Shown: positions 5,105 to 13,009, counted from the stretch's first letter. The stretch: 16,478 nucleotides of DNA from Bdellovibrionaceae bacterium UBA2316 (GCA_002345205.1 DDVI01000112.1:1-16478); one strand, 5' to 3'. The notes: generated by a model not told the origin, from the sequence alone. Program-made: numbers and translations.

Positions 5105-8100
5105 ATGTTAAACAAAATTATACGTTTTTCCATATTCAATCGAGGAGTGATTCTATTGTTAACACTCCTAATGGTTGTAGCTGGGATTTACAGTTTTCAA
5201 AGTCTTCCGATTGATGCTGTTCCTGATATCACAAATAATCAGGTGCAAGTAAACACGGTAATTGAAGGCCTAGCTCCTGAAGAAATTGAAAGAACAATTA
5301 CGTTTCCGATTGAATCATCTATGCGAGGTATCGCTGGTGTTCAGCAGGTTCGATCGATTACTCGATTCGGTCTTTCACAAGTCACAGTCGTGTTCAAAGA
5401 TGGACTTGATATCTATCGAGCGCGTCAGCTTGTGTCTGAGCGGCTTCAAGGGATTGCGTCGGATTTGCCACCATCTGCGAAGCCAGGTTTGGGTCCAATT
5501 TCAACGGGTCTTGGAGAAATCTATCAGTACGTGATCGATTTCAAAGAGAAAAAATCCGGTGATGAACGAACTCGCCAGCTAATGGAGTTAAAGTCGTTGC
5601 AAGATTGGTTTGTTAAACCGCGATTATTAACGGTTGAAGGTGTTGCTGAGATTAATACCTCTGGTGGATTTGAGAAACAATTTCACGTCCAGCCAGATCC
5701 AAAGAAAATGGCCGCGAACGGAATTCATTTTGATGACATCGTTCAAGCTCTTGAGAAAGTTAATAGAAACGTCGGCGGAGGATACGTAGAACAAACTGCC
5801 GAGCAGTTTTTAATTCAGGGTGTGGGTTTGATTAAAAACCCTGATGAGATCGGTCGCGTTCCCGTAAAGACCTTGGAGTCTTTTAGAACGATCACTATCG
5901 CTGATATTGCGAAAGTAACTCTAGGAAAAGAATTACGAACTGGATCGGCAACTTTTGACGGTGAGGAAGCGGTTCTTGGAACGGTTATGATGTTGTTAGG
6001 TGAAAACAGCCGGACAGTATCAACTCGTGTTCATGAAAAAATGGCCGAGATCAATAAACAACTTCCAGAAGGCGTATCGATCACAACTGTATACAATCGT
6101 TCTGATCTGGTGAACGCAACTCTTGGCACAGTAGAACATAATTTAATTATGGGTGCTCTGCTTGTAACGATCATTCTTTTGATTCTATTAGGAAATATTC
6201 GAGCGGCTATTATTACGGCTGTGACGATTCCATTCTCTCTACTAGCAACATTCTTAGTGATGAAGCCAATGGGAATCTCTGGAAACTTAATGAGTTTAGG
6301 TGCTCTGGATTTCGGTATTATCGTCGACGGTACGGTAATTGTTTTGGATAACTGCGTTCGCTATATTCACAAGCGCTCTCAAGAGTTCGGAAGGTCGCTG
6401 TCTCGAGAAGAAGTGAAAGAAGCAGTTTACGAAGCGACAGTGGAAATCAGAACGGCGGCCGGTTTTGGTGAGTTAATCATCATCATGGTGTTCCTACCAG
6501 TATTTGCTTTGACTGGCGTTGAAGGCAAAATGTTCCAACCAATGGCTTCTACGTTCATTTTTGCGGTGGCGGCTTCATTAATAATGTCATTCACTACAGC
6601 ACCAGCTTTAGCGAGTGTGTTCTTGTCAGGAAAAGCTGCAGATAAAGAGCCTAAATTGATGGAGTGGATTCGCGCAATCTATATCCCAATCTTTAATTTC
6701 GCATTTAAACGCGCAAAAATAACAATGGCATTAGCTGTAGCTTCCGTTGTGGTGGGTGTTGTCTTGTTCGCATCTCGCGGTGCTGAATTCTTGCCTCAAC
6801 TTGGTGAAGGGTCATTTGCGTTTCACATGATTCGTCCTGTGAATGCAAACTTAACTCAGTCGGTTGAAATGCAACGTAAAGCGGACAAAGTGGTAGAAAC
6901 TTTCCCAGAGGTTAGTCACGTGTTCTCTCGTATTGGTACGAGTGAAGTGGCGACTGATCCTATGGGTGTTAACGTTTCGGATAGTTACATCATGCTTAAG
7001 CCACGTTCTGAATGGAAAGAGATCGATGGTAAAAAACGTACCTACCAAGAGTTGACTTCTGCAATCGTGGAAAAGTTGAACCTGGAAGTTCCGGGCCAAA
7101 CATACCTTGCATCTCAACCTATTCAGATGCGTTTTAATGAATTGCTAGAGGGAACACGGGCGGATGTATCAGTTAAGATCTTTGGTCCTGATCTAGATAC
7201 CCTAGTTCAAACTGCAAAAAAGATTCAAGAGGTTGCATCGAAGGTTAAGGGAGCTGGTGACGTCGAAGTAGATCTTGCCGGTACCTCGCCTGTTCTTAAG
7301 ATCGAGCCACAGGAAGCAAATCTTAAGAAATATAATGCCTCTATCTCTGATGTGCTTAACGCAATCTCGATTGCATTAGGTGGTCAAGAAGCTGGCTATT
7401 TGTATGAAGCTGAAAAGAAGTTTCCAATTGTGGTTAGAATGGATAACGATCTTCGATCTGATATCGATGCCGTTCGTGAGCTTCCAGTTGGGATTGCTGC
7501 GAATACTATTGTGCCTCTGAAGGACCTTGCTTCGATCAAGTTTCAAGAGACTTATGGTTCAGTGAATCGCGAGAACTCAAATCGTCGAACTGCTGTACTG
7601 ATTAACTTGCGTGGTCGAGATACTGAATCTTTCGTTAATGAAGCACGCGCCTTAGTTGAGAAAGAAGTTAAATTACCAAACGGATATTATGTCGAATGGG
7701 GCGGTAACTTCAAGAACTTGGAACAAGCCCGTTCTCGATTGATGATCCTTGCTCCGGTTGCGATGGTACTGGTGCTCATGATGGTTTACGCGGCGTTTGG
7801 CAGTGTTGCACAAACATTGTTGATTTTTGCATGTGTGCCAATGGCACTGGTCGGCGGCGTTATCGGTCTGATTTTGAATGGTCTTCCATTTAGTATATCA
7901 GCAGGTATCGGATTTATCGCGTTGTCGGGCATAGCGGTTCTGAATGGGGTCGTGCTTGTAAACTTCTTCAATCAGCTAAAACTTGAAGGAAAGACAGGAA
8001 AAGATTTGGTTCTACAAGGGACTTTGGTTCGATTACGTCCGGTTATGATGACTGCTTTAGTTGCTGTATTTGGGTTTATTCCGATGATGCTTTCCTCGGG

Positions 8101-8239
8101 CGTTGGATCTGAAGTTCAGAAACCGCTGGCGTCGGTAGTTATCGGTGGAATTATTTCATCGACTCTACTTACTCTGGTTGTACTACCAATCGTATTCTCG
8201 GTGTTTGAATCAAAAATGAAAGGACGAGTCACCCACTAA
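5105..8239 (+). CDS. czcA: Heavy-metal efflux RND transporter, CzcA family
   Basis: This inner-membrane proton-driven pump (HME-RND) exports divalent metals, most likely Zn/Co/Cd. The 1044 residues have the RND layout: TM1 near 11-30, a periplasmic porter region, TM2-TM6 about 347-500, TM7 near 539-556, a second porter region and TM8-TM12 about 880-1035. The TM4 signature DFGIIVDGTVIVLDN puts Asp402 and Asp408 at the same numbers as the proton-relay residues of Cupriavidus CzcA; the third acidic residue (Glu415 there) is Asp415 here. This DFG...DG pattern points to divalent metals rather than Cu/Ag. AAGGAA lies 9 bases before the ATG, and the gene follows the mini-adaptor by 18 bases. No frameshift is visible. 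The exact substrate cannot be read from sequence alone. Confidence 0.95.
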   Translation: MLNKIIRFSIFNRGVILLLTLLMVVAGIYSFQSLPIDAVPDITNNQVQVNTVIEGLAPEEIERTITFPIESSMRGIAGVQQVRSITRFGLSQVTVVFKDGLDIYRARQLVSERLQGIASDLPPSAKPGLGPISTGLGEIYQYVIDFKEKKSGDERTRQLMELKSLQDWFVKPRLLTVEGVAEINTSGGFEKQFHVQPDPKKMAANGIHFDDIVQALEKVNRNVGGGYVEQTAEQFLIQGVGLIKNPDEIGRVPVKTLESFRTITIADIAKVTLGKELRTGSATFDGEEAVLGTVMMLLGENSRTVSTRVHEKMAEINKQLPEGVSITTVYNRSDLVNATLGTVEHNLIMGALLVTIILLILLGNIRAAIITAVTIPFSLLATFLVMKPMGISGNLMSLGALDFGIIVDGTVIVLDNCVRYIHKRSQEFGRSLSREEVKEAVYEATVEIRTAAGFGELIIIMVFLPVFALTGVEGKMFQPMASTFIFAVAASLIMSFTTAPALASVFLSGKAADKEPKLMEWIRAIYIPIFNFAFKRAKITMALAVASVVVGVVLFASRGAEFLPQLGEGSFAFHMIRPVNANLTQSVEMQRKADKVVETFPEVSHVFSRIGTSEVATDPMGVNVSDSYIMLKPRSEWKEIDGKKRTYQELTSAIVEKLNLEVPGQTYLASQPIQMRFNELLEGTRADVSVKIFGPDLDTLVQTAKKIQEVASKVKGAGDVEVDLAGTSPVLKIEPQEANLKKYNASISDVLNAISIALGGQEAGYLYEAEKKFPIVVRMDNDLRSDIDAVRELPVGIAANTIVPLKDLASIKFQETYGSVNRENSNRRTAVLINLRGRDTESFVNEARALVEKEVKLPNGYYVEWGGNFKNLEQARSRLMILAPVAMVLVLMMVYAAFGSVAQTLLIFACVPMALVGGVIGLILNGLPFSISAGIGFIALSGIAVLNGVVLVNFFNQLKLEGKTGKDLVLQGTLVRLRPVMMTALVAVFGFIPMMLSSGVGSEVQKPLASVVIGGIISSTLLTLVVLPIVFSVFESKMKGRVTH

Positions 8240-8251
8240 ACAGGAGTTGTT

Positions 8252-8509
8252 ATGGATCAATTGGCATTTTCGCACTTTGGTGCACATGCTCAAGAGAATC
8301 CAAACAAGGAAAGTATTCTACGTGCTCCGACCGAGCTAACAAGAAGAGAAAGACCGGATTACACATGGTATCCGGTCTCAGTGATGGTTGTGTTTGTGGG
8401 AATGCTAATATGGGGATTCTTTATCGTCGGTAAGGGAAAGAAAGGGAAAAAACTTAAACGGGTTAAAACGAAAAAAAAATATGGTCGCTGGATGGATAAG
8501 CCGTACTAG
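8252..8509 (+). CDS. Small single-pass membrane protein
   Basis: The 85-residue protein is not recognised. It has a hydrophilic N-terminal half (MDQLAFSHFGAHAQ...), one transmembrane helix at about 41-60 (YPVSVMVVFVGMLIWGFF) and a strongly basic Lys/Gly tail (GKGKKGKKLKR...). The positive-inside rule would place the tail in the cytoplasm and the N-terminus in the periplasm. It begins 12 bases after czcA with a good AGGAG 5 bases before ATG, so it is co-expressed with the pump. A small accessory subunit of the RND pump, comparable in size to AcrZ-type partners, is a reasonable guess without sequence proof. Confidence 0.65.
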   Translation: MDQLAFSHFGAHAQENPNKESILRAPTELTRRERPDYTWYPVSVMVVFVGMLIWGFFIVGKGKKGKKLKRVKTKKKYGRWMDKPY

Positions 8510-8541
8510 TTTCTTCCGAAATCAAAATAATTGGAGATTAA

Positions 8542-8892
8542 ATGAAAAAAATTAAGTTAGTTTTTTTAATGTTATCGGTATTGGCGTTCAACGTAGGATG
8601 TGCCCATTACCACAAAATTATGGGAACCGAGCAAAAATCTGAAATTCCTGAAGGAATTAGGGTTAAAATTGGATCACCCGAAGTTAAAGAAGGTGATTCT
8701 GTCGACATCTTTAAAAAGGTGTGCCCCAAGAGAAAATCAAATCCGAAGATTGAGCAAGTCGATCATTCTTGCGATTCGGTAAAAGTTGGAACTAGCAAAG
8801 TCATTAAGATACTTACCAAAGATACGGCCATAATAGAAACGCCGACGTTTAAGGTTGAAGGCGAAATGACGGTCGAAAAATCAGACAATTGA
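8542..8892 (+). CDS. Putative lipoprotein, related to the lipoprotein two genes downstream
   Basis: The 116-residue exported protein has a signal peptide ending in a lipobox-like FNVGC, giving lipid-modified Cys20 (Asn at -3 is atypical). The mature part is small, basic and probably all-beta. It has two more Cys (61 and 77), which could form a disulfide, in the pattern EGDSVDIFKKVC ... SCDSVKVGTSKVIKI. The same pattern appears in the lipoprotein at 9125, so the two are diverged paralogs. GGAG precedes the ATG at 5-bp spacing. Membrane-anchored metal binding or sensing is suggested by the island only. No known family is recognised. Confidence 0.65.
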   Translation: MKKIKLVFLMLSVLAFNVGCAHYHKIMGTEQKSEIPEGIRVKIGSPEVKEGDSVDIFKKVCPKRKSNPKIEQVDHSCDSVKVGTSKVIKILTKDTAIIETPTFKVEGEMTVEKSDN

Positions 8893-8899
8893 ATCAACG

Positions 8900-8920
8900 A
8901 AAGCGAATTTTCGCTTTTTT
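8900..8920 (+). terminator. Possible intrinsic terminator or attenuator inside the island
   Basis: AAAGCGA (8900-8906) pairs with TCGCTTT (8911-8917) around a four-base loop, and a further TTT follows. The stem is short with three G-C pairs, so termination is likely partial. The ribosome site of the next gene (GGAG at 8926-8929) follows at once. It could lower expression of the downstream part relative to czcCBA. Confidence 0.45.
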
Positions 8921-8934
8921 AAAAAGGAGTACGT

Positions 8935-9153
8935 ATGAAACAAGTTTTATTAACAGTTGTAGCGCTCGGTCTGCTAACCGGCACGTCCGCTTTTGCTGGT
9001 GACGAGCATAATCACAAAGATAAGAGTGCGCACGCGCACAAAGATCACAAGTGTAAAAAGTGTAAGAAGGACGAGAAGAATTGTAAGTGTGATGATAAAG
9101 ACAAAAAACACGAGGACCATGAACATGAAGACGACAAGAAAGATTCAAAGTAA
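8935..9153 (+). CDS. Small exported Cys/His/Lys-rich putative metal-binding protein
   Basis: This 72-residue protein has a clear signal peptide (MKQVLLTVVALGLLTGTSAFA, cut before GDEH). The mature chain of about 51 residues is almost only His, Lys, Asp, Glu and four Cys in the order CxxC-x6-CxC (40, 43, 50, 52). Seven or more His lie on either side. This composition is metallothionein-like and suits buffering of Zn, Cd or Cu in the periplasm, although no formal metallothionein family is recognised. GGAG lies 5 bases before the ATG. The 3' end overlaps the next lipoprotein gene by 29 bases. The Cys may be oxidised in the periplasm unless metal-loaded, and a DsbA/DsbB pair lies downstream. Confidence 0.7.
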   Translation: MKQVLLTVVALGLLTGTSAFAGDEHNHKDKSAHAHKDHKCKKCKKDEKNCKCDDKDKKHEDHEHEDDKKDSK

Positions 9154-9499
9154 CATAACACTTTTAGTTTTGAATCTTTCTCTGGTTTTCCTTGGCGGTT
9201 GTTCCGCACTCCCACGACACGAACATGTCGTGGGAGATATTAGGACTTCAGAGAACGGTGCGGCTACCGTATGCCTGGAAGGGCGGAACATTCAAAATGG
9301 TAAGACCCTAGAGATTTTCGAAAGCAATTGCAGGAGAAAGGCCCACCAAAAAAGATGGAGTACAGTTACTCGAGTGGAGTGCGTAGACCAAAAGGTGTCA
9401 GATGCAATTGTAATTTCAAGTGAAAATATTCACGAAGTCGTATTGAAAACCGAAAACATGGCACCAATAAAGGCCGGAAGCTTTGTGAAAAAAAATTAG
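9125..9499 (+). CDS. Putative lipoprotein, paralog of the 8542 lipoprotein
   Basis: The 124-residue protein has a signal sequence (MKTTRKIQSN then a Leu/Val-rich core) and a canonical lipobox LGGC, so Cys26 should be lipidated. The mature part shares G-x-[ST]-[VL]-[DE]-I-F-x3-C with the lipoprotein at 8542 (NGKTLEIFESNC versus EGDSVDIFKKVC). A second Cys 16-17 residues later and a following KV...VI stretch are also shared. An HEH lies near its N-terminus. The start is inferred: the frame is open upstream to 8993, but that stretch overlaps the previous gene and is an Arg/Thr-rich shadow without a signal peptide. GAGGA lies 8 bases before the ATG at 9125. The function is unknown; outer-membrane or periplasmic metal handling is likely from context. 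Confidence 0.65.
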   Translation: MKTTRKIQSNITLLVLNLSLVFLGGCSALPRHEHVVGDIRTSENGAATVCLEGRNIQNGKTLEIFESNCRRKAHQKRWSTVTRVECVDQKVSDAIVISSENIHEVVLKTENMAPIKAGSFVKKN

Positions 9500-9517
9500 C
9501 AGTCAAAAGGTAAATTT

Positions 9518-11680
9518 ATGAATGAAACCCAAGATTCAACGATTGTTGTAAATAAACTCAATAAAAGTGTTACATCAACATTTAACGTCGCCGGAATGGA
9601 TTGTGCTGACGAAATAGCAGCTATCCAGAATAGTCTGAATATTCCAAAAATAGGTAGGGTAACGGCAAATTTGATGTCGTCTCAAGTTCAAGTCGAACAT
9701 GATCCAGACATCACTCGAGATGATGTCAAAGCGTTGATTAATAAATCCGGGGTTACGGTTCGTGATGAGAAAGTCACAGCGTCGTTTTATTCGAATAATA
9801 AATCTCGAGTTTGGCTAGTTGTGACCTCTGGAGTTTTGTTGTCGGTTGGTTTGCTGCTACAATGGTTGGCTAGTCCACCTGAAGAACTACTATTTGGTCT
9901 CTTTTTAGCATCCACTTTGTTAGGCGGATCGCTAATTGCTCCAAAAGCATATAGAGCAGTGAAGCAGTTCTCTCTAGATATGAATGTATTAATGGTGATA
10001 GCTGCTGTGGGAGCCTTTTTCATTAGAGAATATTCCGAAGGTGCGGCCGTTGTCTTTCTATTTTCGCTAGCGGAGTTGCTCGAAGCATTTAGTGTGGCGC
10101 GCGCAAGAAAAGCTATCCAGGATGTACTCTCAATTACTCCACAAAATGCTCTGGTTGAAACCCCAAAAGGTAGGTTTGCAAAACCTGTAGAGGAAGTTCA
10201 AATCGGGGAGACAATTATAATCCTAGGTGGTGATCGAGTTCCGTTAGACGGAATCGTTGAGAAAGGTACCTCTTCGGTTAATCAAGCTCCGCTAACTGGG
10301 GAATCGCAGCCAGTCTTCAAACAGATTGGTGACACTGTTCTGGCCGGAACGATCAATGAAACTGGCACGCTGACCGTAAAAGTTAAAAGTCTTTTCAAAG
10401 ACTCAAAAATTTCAAACGTAATTAGAATGGTAGAGGAAGCTCAAAGTCAGAAAGCTCCCGCCCAACTATTTGTAGATAAATTTGCGAAAATATACACCCC
10501 GGTAGTTACTGTGATTGCTATTTTGCTGGCGATAGTTCCGCCGCTTTTGTTTAATGGCGATTCGAATACTTGGTTGTATAGATCATTGGTGTTTCTTGTT
10601 ATTGCCTGTCCATGCGCCCTGGTAATTGCCACGCCTGTATCGGTAGTGTCTGCACTGACAGCACTTGCAAAAATGGGAGTTCTGGTTAAAGGCGGAGTCT
10701 ATTTGGAATCACTAGGAAAACTTCGCGCACTTGCAGTGGATAAAACGGGTACAATTACTGAAGGTGTTCCCAAAGTCGTATCGACAAAATTGATTAAAGC
10801 CGATTCAGAAGTAGAACTGCTAACCATTGCTTTATCATTAGAAAAAGAATCCACTCATCCTTTAGCGCGAGCAGTTGTTAAATATTCTGAAGATAAAAAA
10901 ATTCAGGCAAAACCTGTTCACGGATTCAAAGTCATTCAAGGAAAAGGTATTGAAGGAACAATCGACTCTTTCTCGTTTTTTGCAGGTAACCATAAATTGG
11001 CTCACGAGTTAGGTGTTTGTACACCTGAAATTGAAACTTACCTAAAATCATTAGAGAGCGAAGCACAGTCTGTCCTTGTAATTGGACGTAAAAATGATGG
11101 ACAGTCCTATGGTAAGATTCTTGGAATTCTGGGAATGGCTGATGAACCAAGAGCAAACGTAAATCAGGCAATCAAAGATCTTCACAAAGAGGGCATTTTA
11201 GAAATTTCGATGCTAAGTGGAGACAATCAGTTAACCGCAAGTGCGATAGCAAAACGCGTTGGAATTGACTCGGCAAAAGGCGACATGCTTCCCGAAAACA
11301 AAGTGGAAGAAATCAAAAAACTTATGGAGCGGCACGAATTTGTAGGAATGGTTGGCGATGGAATTAATGATGCGCCAGCGCTAGCTCAAGCGACAATCGG
11401 TATCGCCATGGGCGCCGCTGGAACTGATGCAGCAATCGAAACAGCGGACGTTGCGCTAATGACGGATGATTTAAATCAATTGGCAAAAGCTGTAAATAAA
11501 GGTCGAAAGGCTTTGAATATAATTAGATTCAATATTACGTTTGCGTTGGTAACAAAGGCGATTTTCATAGTATTGGGAGCTTTAGGATACTCAAGCCTTT
11601 GGCTGGCGGTGGCAGCAGATATGGGCGCTACGCTTTTGGTTATAGCGAATTCATTAAGACTATTGAACGTAGAGAAATAG
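9518..11680 (+). CDS. zntA: P1B-type heavy-metal ATPase (Zn/Cd/Pb exporter, ZntA/CadA group)
   Basis: This ATP-driven pump moves Zn, Cd or Pb from cytoplasm to periplasm. Visible in order are an HMA domain with GMDCADE (residues 26-32), the actuator TGES loop (LTGESQPV), the transmembrane metal site CPC at 364-366 (IACPCALVIATP), the phosphorylated Asp408 in DKTGT, the HP locus (STHPLARA), and the hinge GDGINDAP from Gly613. In the last membrane pair, Lys680 and Asp701 have the same 21-residue spacing as Lys693/Asp714 of E. coli ZntA, marking P1B-2 specificity. The HMA domain has only one Cys, followed by Asp-Glu, instead of CxxC. At 720 residues the length is normal. AAAAGG lies 7 bases before the ATG. 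It should work with the CzcCBA system that clears the periplasm. Confidence 0.95.
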   Translation: MNETQDSTIVVNKLNKSVTSTFNVAGMDCADEIAAIQNSLNIPKIGRVTANLMSSQVQVEHDPDITRDDVKALINKSGVTVRDEKVTASFYSNNKSRVWLVVTSGVLLSVGLLLQWLASPPEELLFGLFLASTLLGGSLIAPKAYRAVKQFSLDMNVLMVIAAVGAFFIREYSEGAAVVFLFSLAELLEAFSVARARKAIQDVLSITPQNALVETPKGRFAKPVEEVQIGETIIILGGDRVPLDGIVEKGTSSVNQAPLTGESQPVFKQIGDTVLAGTINETGTLTVKVKSLFKDSKISNVIRMVEEAQSQKAPAQLFVDKFAKIYTPVVTVIAILLAIVPPLLFNGDSNTWLYRSLVFLVIACPCALVIATPVSVVSALTALAKMGVLVKGGVYLESLGKLRALAVDKTGTITEGVPKVVSTKLIKADSEVELLTIALSLEKESTHPLARAVVKYSEDKKIQAKPVHGFKVIQGKGIEGTIDSFSFFAGNHKLAHELGVCTPEIETYLKSLESEAQSVLVIGRKNDGQSYGKILGILGMADEPRANVNQAIKDLHKEGILEISMLSGDNQLTASAIAKRVGIDSAKGDMLPENKVEEIKKLMERHEFVGMVGDGINDAPALAQATIGIAMGAAGTDAAIETADVALMTDDLNQLAKAVNKGRKALNIIRFNITFALVTKAIFIVLGALGYSSLWLAVAADMGATLLVIANSLRLLNVEK

Positions 11681-11698
11681 AAACATAAGGAATTAAAA

Positions 11699-11908
11699 AT
11701 GGCTTTGAAAAAGAAGAAAGTAGTTAAGAAGAAATCGAAAAGCGTGAAAGTCCCGAAATCGCTTATGAAAAATGATAAGGCTCCTTCGAGAAAAATTGCT
11801 CCACATTTTGACACTCAAGATCGAAGCGCGGACTCCAACCCAAATGTTGAAGTGCCCTTGAGTGTGACGCCCGATTCTTATCAAACGAATAGTCGGCCTA
11901 AAAAGTAA
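11699..11908 (+). CDS. Small highly basic hypothetical protein
   Basis: The 69-residue protein is not recognised. Its first 25 residues are nearly all Lys, Val and Ser (MALKKKKVVKKKSKSVKV), and the rest is polar and probably disordered with several Pro. There is no signal peptide or membrane segment, so it is likely cytoplasmic and may bind nucleic acid or acidic surfaces. AAGGAA lies 6 bases before ATG. The 12-base leader TAAGGAATTAAA is identical to that before czcA. It follows the ATPase gene by 18 bases. Coding status rests on start context and position. Confidence 0.5.
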   Translation: MALKKKKVVKKKSKSVKVPKSLMKNDKAPSRKIAPHFDTQDRSADSNPNVEVPLSVTPDSYQTNSRPKK

Positions 11909-11913
11909 TCCAC

Positions 11914-11941
11914 ACGTATTTAATAGTAAAAGATCATACGT
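11914..11941. promoter_or_regulatory. Short inverted repeat before the sco gene
   Basis: ACGTAT (11914-11919) and ATACGT (11936-11941) are inverted with 16 bases between, in the only gap of some size (49 bases) between the ATPase block and the copper/thiol block. It may be an operator for a separate promoter. Arms of six bases can arise by chance. Confidence 0.2.
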
Positions 11942-11957
11942 TAGAGTGAGGAAGAGT

Positions 11958-12533
11958 GTGAAACTTAAAAGAGTATTTCAATTGATTGGTTTGGCGTTAC
12001 TAGTTTGTGCGGGTTCACTTGGTTACCTAATTTGGAAAGAATTAAAGGGGCCGACCATGGGAGGCGACTTTTCCCTGACTTTGAGAGCTAATCCGTGGAC
12101 TTTTAGTGAAAAGGCCAAAAGTGTTAATCTAATTTATTTCGGATATGCAAAATGTCCGGATGTCTGCCCAATGTCGTTAAGTTATGTGGGAACGGCATTT
12201 AGTAAACTGAGCCAAGAAGATTTAAAAAAGATTAGATTTCTATTTGTAAGTGTTGACCAGGAAAATGATGATCCAAACAACGTTGCTGACTACGCGACTA
12301 ATTTTTTCCCTGAGTTTTTAGGGTTAAGTGGATCAAAAAAGCAAATAGACGAAACAATTAAACTTTTTCCTGCAAGTTATATGGTTGAAAAGAATCCCAA
12401 ATCATATTTAGGTTATTCGATTATTCATACTGATAGAGTTTTCATTTTAAATAAGAAGGGTATTGTGATCGATACGATCGACAGCCTTCGTGATTCTGAT
12501 GTAATCTTGCAAAAAATTAAGGAGCATATATGA
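11958..12533 (+). CDS. SCO1/SenC-family copper chaperone
   Basis: Sco proteins are membrane-tethered, thioredoxin-fold copper carriers that help build the CuA site of cytochrome c oxidase or manage periplasmic thiols and copper. The 191-residue product has one N-terminal membrane anchor (about 6-26) and the copper ligands CPDVC (Cys66, Cys70) after YFGYAK. The distal His157 is in SIIHTDRVFI, and VSVDQENDDP follows the fold pattern. All three metal ligands are intact. The start is a GTG at 11958 with GAGGA 5 bases upstream; a GTG four codons earlier overlaps that ribosome site and is less likely. It overlaps the PCuAC gene by four bases, a common Sco/PCuAC pairing in copper delivery. Confidence 0.9.
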   Translation: MKLKRVFQLIGLALLVCAGSLGYLIWKELKGPTMGGDFSLTLRANPWTFSEKAKSVNLIYFGYAKCPDVCPMSLSYVGTAFSKLSQEDLKKIRFLFVSVDQENDDPNNVADYATNFFPEFLGLSGSKKQIDETIKLFPASYMVEKNPKSYLGYSIIHTDRVFILNKKGIVIDTIDSLRDSDVILQKIKEHI

Positions 12534-12994
12534 AACATCGTTCTGAGTTTGTACGAAGCCTATTTGTTGGACTATTTCTTTTATCTGTTGGGGGCTTTGC
12601 TGCTGAAGATATTAAATTTACGGATGCCAGGATATTTACACCGCTTAAAGGGTCTAATGTGACCGCTGGTTATGTGGAAATCGAAAACAAATCAAAATCT
12701 CCACGCAAAGTTGTTTTGTCTAGTGTTGAAGGTTTTAAAGCGTTTGAGACCCACGAAACAATTGAAGATGCTGGTAAGATGTCTATGAAAAAGGTGGATG
12801 AGTACACAATCGCTCCAGAATCAAAACTTGAACTTAAGCCGGGTGGTAAGCATCTGATGCTATTTGATCCCATTAGGAAAATTGCCGATGGAGATTCCCT
12901 AGCGGTTAAATTTAAAATTGATGGAAAAGAACACTCGGTTCAATTTAAGGTAATACCAAGAACAAAAACCGATCATAACCACGATCATCATTAA
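12530..12994 (+). CDS. PCuAC-family periplasmic copper chaperone
   Basis: PCuAC proteins (DUF461) bind Cu(I) in the periplasm and pass it to Sco and the CuA centre of cytochrome oxidase. The 154-residue product has a signal peptide (SLFVGLFLLSVGGFA, cut before AEDIKF) and a cupredoxin-like beta fold. The family motif H-x10-M-x21-H-x-M is exact: His75, Met86, His108, Met110. PGGKHLM precedes the last pair. The C-terminus is a His-rich tail (DHNHDHH) that can hold extra metal, as in some family members that bind Cu(II). The ATG overlaps the sco stop, giving translational coupling. The DsbB gene follows after 15 bases. Confidence 0.92.
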   Translation: MKHRSEFVRSLFVGLFLLSVGGFAAEDIKFTDARIFTPLKGSNVTAGYVEIENKSKSPRKVVLSSVEGFKAFETHETIEDAGKMSMKKVDEYTIAPESKLELKPGGKHLMLFDPIRKIADGDSLAVKFKIDGKEHSVQFKVIPRTKTDHNHDHH

Positions 12995-13009
12995 GTCGAA
13001 ATTAGATTG

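Noticed and set aside
8993..9124. N-terminal extension of the second lipoprotein frame, open up to 8993
   Set aside because: It is the +1 shadow of the Cys/His-rich gene (Lys codons become Arg/Thr/Met-rich text). It lacks a signal peptide and its own ribosome site, and the ATG at 9125 gives a regular lipoprotein signal.
11476..11884. Phe-rich minus-strand frames over the ATPase end and the Lys-rich gene
   Set aside because: Phe runs are simply the complement of Lys codons; no start context supports them.
12530..12994. Suspected loss of a Met ligand in the PCuAC motif (HET instead of HEM)
   Set aside because: Counting shows the motif H75-x10-M86-x21-H108-x-M110 is complete, so no ligand of the core motif is missing.
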